Of a DNA stretch of 64,000 nucleotides, positions 59,805 to 64,000 are shown piece by piece. The stretch lies in the NCBI GenBank assembly GCA_973895155.1, contig OZ316893.1, positions 5,022,001 to 5,086,000 of the forward strand, given 5' to 3'. Position numbers and translations under genes: made by a program. The notes beneath the pieces are model-generated. The model worked only from the letters and a program-made list of their open reading frames with translations. It had not been told where the DNA came from and ran no database searches. Source of the stretch: Marsupella aquatica. Taxonomy: Eukaryota > Marchantiophyta. Numbering within the stretch: position 1 is the first letter of the stretch; the number at the start of each line of letters is the position of its first letter.

Positions 59805-61455
59805 CAATTTTTGTCCCTGTTGAGAGTTATTGTCTACATGCTTCACTCTAAACTGGAGCCAGTGCTTTCTTTACAACTATAAGAGTAGGGTTACATGCGG
59901 TAGGGGCAGGGGAAGCCCGTACTCGGGGCCCCTCACTTCCAACATTTTGGGAAGGCGTCGGGGCGACCTGCTCTACAGTCGCATGGGGCAACTTGGGGCT
60001 GCTCCTTGCCCCCGATGCCCTCCGGTCGCCCTTCCCAGGCGCCTTGCTGCGGACCGGTCTCCCTGCCCCGGCCCTGCTCCTTTCCACCCGGCCCAAAACG
60101 CACCTTGGCAGCGACGACCCCGAAAGGAGCCCAAAGTGCTGCCGGGAATGCTGCAAGCCCTGACGCCATAGCTATGAAGCTTTCGAGCTCTCCACCGAGT
60201 ACCACCCGGATCGCTCTTGCTGATCAAATGCGGCCGAATACCAATAGCCCTGCATGTCGTTGCTCCCTGCCCTGCTTCATCGCAGACTCTCTCTTGGTCT
60301 GGGACGAGAGTGCTTCAGAAAAAATGTAGTCTGGTGCTGCCATACCTAAATCAATCCTGATTGATCGATCGATGCCATCCGATTCTCCACTCTCTCGTTT
60401 CTAGCTTGCTTCAATACACATGAGGATCGTTGGATAGTTGGATGGGCTGCAGATCTGCTGACGGGGTCATAGCAAGGGGAGACATGGAGTCTCTTTTGTC
60501 TTTCCAGCCCTGAAGTTTGACTGGAAGTTTGAATGTGCGAAATGGACTCGTGTTTCAGGTGTGTACAATTCTTGTTCCTCAAATTTATTGTTTAAATTGC
60601 ACACAATGCTGTATGTTGGAATTTGCAAAATGTGTGAACAAAGAGTAGTCATAGTGTCAAATGCAATCACTTGTCTGCTATTTCTCTGCTGTTGAGTCGG
60701 TCCTCAACAATTAATCCTTGTTCACTTGAAGAATGTTTCTTCATGGCAGGCAGGAGCTTGGTCTCATATTAGAAGATATATCATGGAAGGATTAATTTTC
60801 ATGGGCTTATGTTGCACCAGCCAGACCTCCCTGATCTCAATCAATTTGTTCAAAGTACAGCAGCCCAGGGCAGACCCTCTCCTCGTAGGTTTCAACCTCG
60901 ACCTGGGCCACAAGCATTCCACTCAATACTGAGAACACTAGCTTCTTTGATGGCCTCAATTGCCACAGTTGTCCACCTGATGATGCCCTTGTTTGAGAGT
61001 TCCACTAATTTTTTACTGGATTCCCTAGACAACAATTCACTCACCCAGTCAACACTTTGTAGAGCACTCCTGTTTTCTCACATAGTGCCCTCCTTTCTGT
61101 AAGTAGTTGGGCTAGTTTTCATTGTACAACTTTTTATTAACCTGTCCCCCAAATTACCCAATATTGCTAAGGTGCTCCCAAAACAAAATTAATTACCAAC
61201 ATGTCCTCCATTTTGTATTTGTATTAATATTAACATGTATAGAGGTTCCCATTATCATATGGCAAGTTGCTACTGGATATCCTGAGCCCACCGCGGCACC
61301 CCTTGGCCCCCTACATCGGCCTCACTTGGCTACGGGAACCCATATACAAGTTACTATTAACCCAAATACAAAATGGGGGACAAGTTGATAATTAATTTTG
61401 TTTGGGGGACAAGTTAATAATATTGGGTAGTTTAGGGGACAGGTTAGTAAAGCGT
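59805..61455. other. Interval without recognisable gene
   Basis: Includes a GC-rich patch (about 59900-60170) whose overlapping frames on both strands look like composition artefacts, and a 97-codon frame at 60809-61102 (+), ordinary in composition but unrecognised. TTAATAAT and GGGGGACAAGTT words near 61130-61440 form small inverted and direct repeats. Confidence 0.35.
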
Positions 61456-61640
61456 TGTTTCATTGTATTGCAATGCTTCTGGTTTTTCAGAAAGCTTCCA
61501 ACATCTTTCACTTTGGATTTACTTTTCAGTCTGGAATGTACATTCAATGTTTCATTGTATTGCAATGCTTCTGGTTTTTCAGAAAGCTTCCAACATCTTT
61601 CACTTTGGATTTACTTTTCAGTCTGGAATGTACATTCAAT
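61456..61640. repeat. Exact 93-bp tandem duplication
   Basis: TGTTTCATTGTATTGCAATG begins at 61456 and at 61549; both copies run to GGAATGTACATTCAA without a visible difference. Confidence 0.95.
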
Positions 61641-61911
61641 TATCAACACAAAACAAAACACCACTTGACTCCATAGAAGCAAACAATGTTGAGTTCAAAA
61701 TGCAAAAGATTCAATTTGTCACTGTCTTACAAAACATCAAATCCATAGAAGCCTGTTCAGTTCAAAATTGTGCAGATAGAATCTGTCACTCATAAAATAT
61801 GAAATACTCTAGCACAAGTGAACATTGTTCAACTCAAAAACTTGTGCAAAGCCTGTTTCAATTTTGGATTATAATCTAAGCTATAGATTTCTGTCCCACG
61901 AAACTAGCTAC

Positions 61912-62935
61912 TCAAGTGTGTGCTGATTGTCGGAGTCCATCAGCAAGGTACTTAACAGAGTCTGCAATGAAAGCAAGAGCAGTGGCAACATCTATCCCTG
62001 TTTGACGGGCGGATCTCTTAGCTTCAGCTTCAGCAAACAAGGTGTTGACATGTCTCCTATTGTTGAAAGTGAGGAGTTCATTGTGCTCCTCCCTTCTTGC
62101 CAAACGGTCCTCCCCAATTGCTTTGACAAAATGCTCAGTAACTTTGTGCATCTCATCTCGGGTCCTCTCAGATGCTTTTTTTTGTTTCCAGCCCCTAGTG
62201 GTTGATGGGCCGCCATCCTGCTCTCCAGTGACAGAGGCTAGGCTTCTTCCCATGGGACTTGGGTGCTGGAAGCTGGCTGACTGGGAGGGTGTGGGTCGAT
62301 CCCGTCCTATATTCCGAGTCTCATCAGGAGTTGGTGGATCATGGTTGGTCGGTGGCGGTCTGTACGAGGTATCCAGAGGTTCTGCATCATCATCCAAGTC
62401 CCTCAAATGCAGCATCAGGGCTCAATTCATTTGTGTCACCTCTGCCCATGTCTGAATTGGTAGACGGCCATGGTTGGGCTTCTTCAGGAGTCCCGCCTGA
62501 TCCTGGGTCCATGGAATGTCGGACAGCTGCTTCAGCCTCGGCATCGACTGTACTGTCAACATACTGATGAGGATCTGGATTGACAACTCTATTCGCCGGA
62601 ACAAATACTACCATAGCCTCATAGATATCTTCCAGGAAAGTAGTGGGCAAACTTTGATCCTTCTTTTCAGACCTTGACAATTGAAAGTACCCATCACCAC
62701 CAGAGGAAGTGTTGGCCTTAAAGTCATAAATCTTCCTGAAGTCTGTGAGCAATTTCTCCCACCTCTTCTTGCACTGCTTCCAGCCCCTTTGCACATTGTT
62801 GGCCTTGCACATTTCTTCAATGTCCTTCCGTCTTTGCTCAGCTGTTTGAATTGGTCTCTGGATGAGTCTACTTGAGATTGATCCTACTAGTATTTCTTGC
62901 TGTCCACAAGCACCAACAGTTCTCTGGTGTCCCAC
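61912..62935 (-). pseudogene. Trihelix/Myb-SANT-like DNA-binding protein gene with one frameshift
   Basis: The N-terminal piece shows a trihelix pattern: R-R-K-D-I-E-E-M-C, then GWKQCKKRWEKLLTDFRKIY, then GGDGYFQLS and LPTTFLEDIYEAM, as in plant GT-type factors and Myb/SANT-like proteins of Harbinger-type transposons. The first helix with its tryptophan is missing and may lie in an upstream exon. An acidic, Pro-rich linker follows. The C-terminal part has a charged helical segment (about 62100-62000). The two halves are joined by a one-base excess in a G-run on the minus strand (62400-62402); the frame otherwise continues smoothly. It may be a real single-lesion pseudogene or a sequence error, in which case the gene is intact. 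The stop is TGA at 61912-61914. Confidence 0.65.
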
Positions 62936-64000
62936 TAAGCAGTTCTTGCCATACTACACACCAAAGTTCACAGTTTTTGTTTGGTTTAGATCACAGAGCG
63001 AGCATTTATAAATTGTGCAAATTTTGATTATAGCTAATTTGTGCTCAACTTCACTCAGCTTAAAATTAAAGAGAAACACATCCCAAAACACATTCACAAT
63101 TCAGATTCAAATTGTGCCTAATTTGTGTTCAACTTCACTTAGATCACCCTATTCATTAAAACTTGAATTTCTCTAGTCCTATAATTTGGGCATTAGAATT
63201 GTAATTTTAGACCTCAAAAAGTGTATATTTGGCCACTAAAATGTATGCTTTGGGGGAACAAGTTATAAAACTTTTGGGGGTAAAATAAGAAATTTGAAGG
63301 TCAACTTAATTAAATAATTCAGTTATCAATTATTAATAATTATTAATTAAAAGACAATAAAGTGTTCTTATTATATACAATATAAACAATGAAAAAATAG
63401 AATAAGACAATATAATAAATTCAAATGACCCGTGATAACCAAGTTACACAAACACGGAAGGTAAACCGGTGATGTATTATAAAAGTAAAAAACCTATTTT
63501 TATAGGGTCGAGACCACGTCTGCCCCAATGCAGGCTCTAGATGGTTTTGACCGGTTGTTGAATGTATATCAATTACTATGTAAAAATCTATGTCGAGATT
63601 ATCTCGATCCAAATGTAGGGTCCACATAAATTTGACCCGTTGTTGAATCTATATCTTTAGCTATTCCCTTTGTATAGGGTCGAGACCCAAATAACCTTTT
63701 TCTGAGAACATATCTACAAGTAAAAGAGGATCAACAACATCTAGACTCAAATGGATAGTACGCATAGCTTCACTCTTTTTTCAAGTAAGAATATGTATAT
63801 CTACAACTCACATCATAACTGTTCAGTGTAGGGTCGAGATAATCTAGACCCAAATCTCATGCTCCTCCACCCTGCAGAATTCATTTGATCAAGTAAATCT
63901 AGACCCTGACGGGTCATATTTCATATCGCGATTGCAGAAAGCGAGAGGATTTCTATTCCAGAACTTTGCGGTGAGGTCCCTACACCTCAGGAAACAAATC
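62936..64000. other. AT-rich interval with TAGGGTCGAGA repeats
   Basis: No gene seen. TAGGGTCGAGA occurs at 63503, 63675 and 63829, and GTTGTTGAAT(G/C)TATATC occurs near 63553 and 63638. The region 63280-63420 is very AT-rich. Confidence 0.5.

Noticed and set aside
59830-60329. Overlapping frames of 84-113 codons on both strands
   Set aside because: GC-rich patch with open frames in several registers; no domain recognised.

Overview
The window looks like nuclear DNA of a land plant. It has GT-AG introns, a telo-box promoter, a plant-type SRP receptor beta gene, a cellulose synthase-like D fragment, a trihelix-type gene and plant-style Helitrons. Low gene density and many diverged repeats suggest a larger, repeat-rich genome. 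A seedless plant (bryophyte, lycophyte or fern) is my guess only; no single feature proves it.

Layout. 0-0.8 kb: 3' coding end of an unrecognised gene. 0.8-9.9 kb: intergenic DNA with small tandem duplications. 9.96-11.51 kb (minus): an intact six-exon SRP receptor beta subunit gene (283 aa), the best-supported host gene. 12.1-15.8 kb: a 118-bp minisatellite, a GC-rich block, a TATA-type promoter with a spliced leader, and a protein-kinase-like pseudogene with several lesions. 18.1 kb: a 33-36 bp minisatellite. 19.4-20.4 kb: a 5'-truncated LINE with a 13-bp target-site duplication. 22.4-22.8 kb: an LTO1/YAE1-family pseudogene. 27.7 and 40.5 kb: two copies of a Mutator-like MITE with 9-bp target-site duplications.

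31.7-39.5 kb: Helitron 1, with a decayed Rep-helicase gene. 44.9(?)-56.6 kb: Helitron 2, whose 15-exon Rep-helicase gene (1,754 codons) is disrupted only by three in-frame stops. Its far-upstream candidate 5' end would place a captured cellulose synthase-like D N-terminal fragment (47.5 kb) inside the element. Both Helitrons end with the same arrangement: a short hairpin, then GGGT, then GAGCTAG before a host T. All eight in-frame stops in the two Rep-helicase genes are one C-to-T step from CAA, CAG or CGA, as expected from decay of methylated cytosines. 56.8-59.8 kb (minus): a very young LTR element with identical 143-bp LTRs, a 5-bp target-site duplication and no recognisable gag-pol. 61.9-62.9 kb (minus): a trihelix/Myb-SANT-like gene with one frameshift.

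The working host functions visible are SRP receptor (ER targeting) and possibly the gene at the left edge and the trihelix gene. Everything else is mobile-element sequence, captured or processed gene debris, and tandem repeats.
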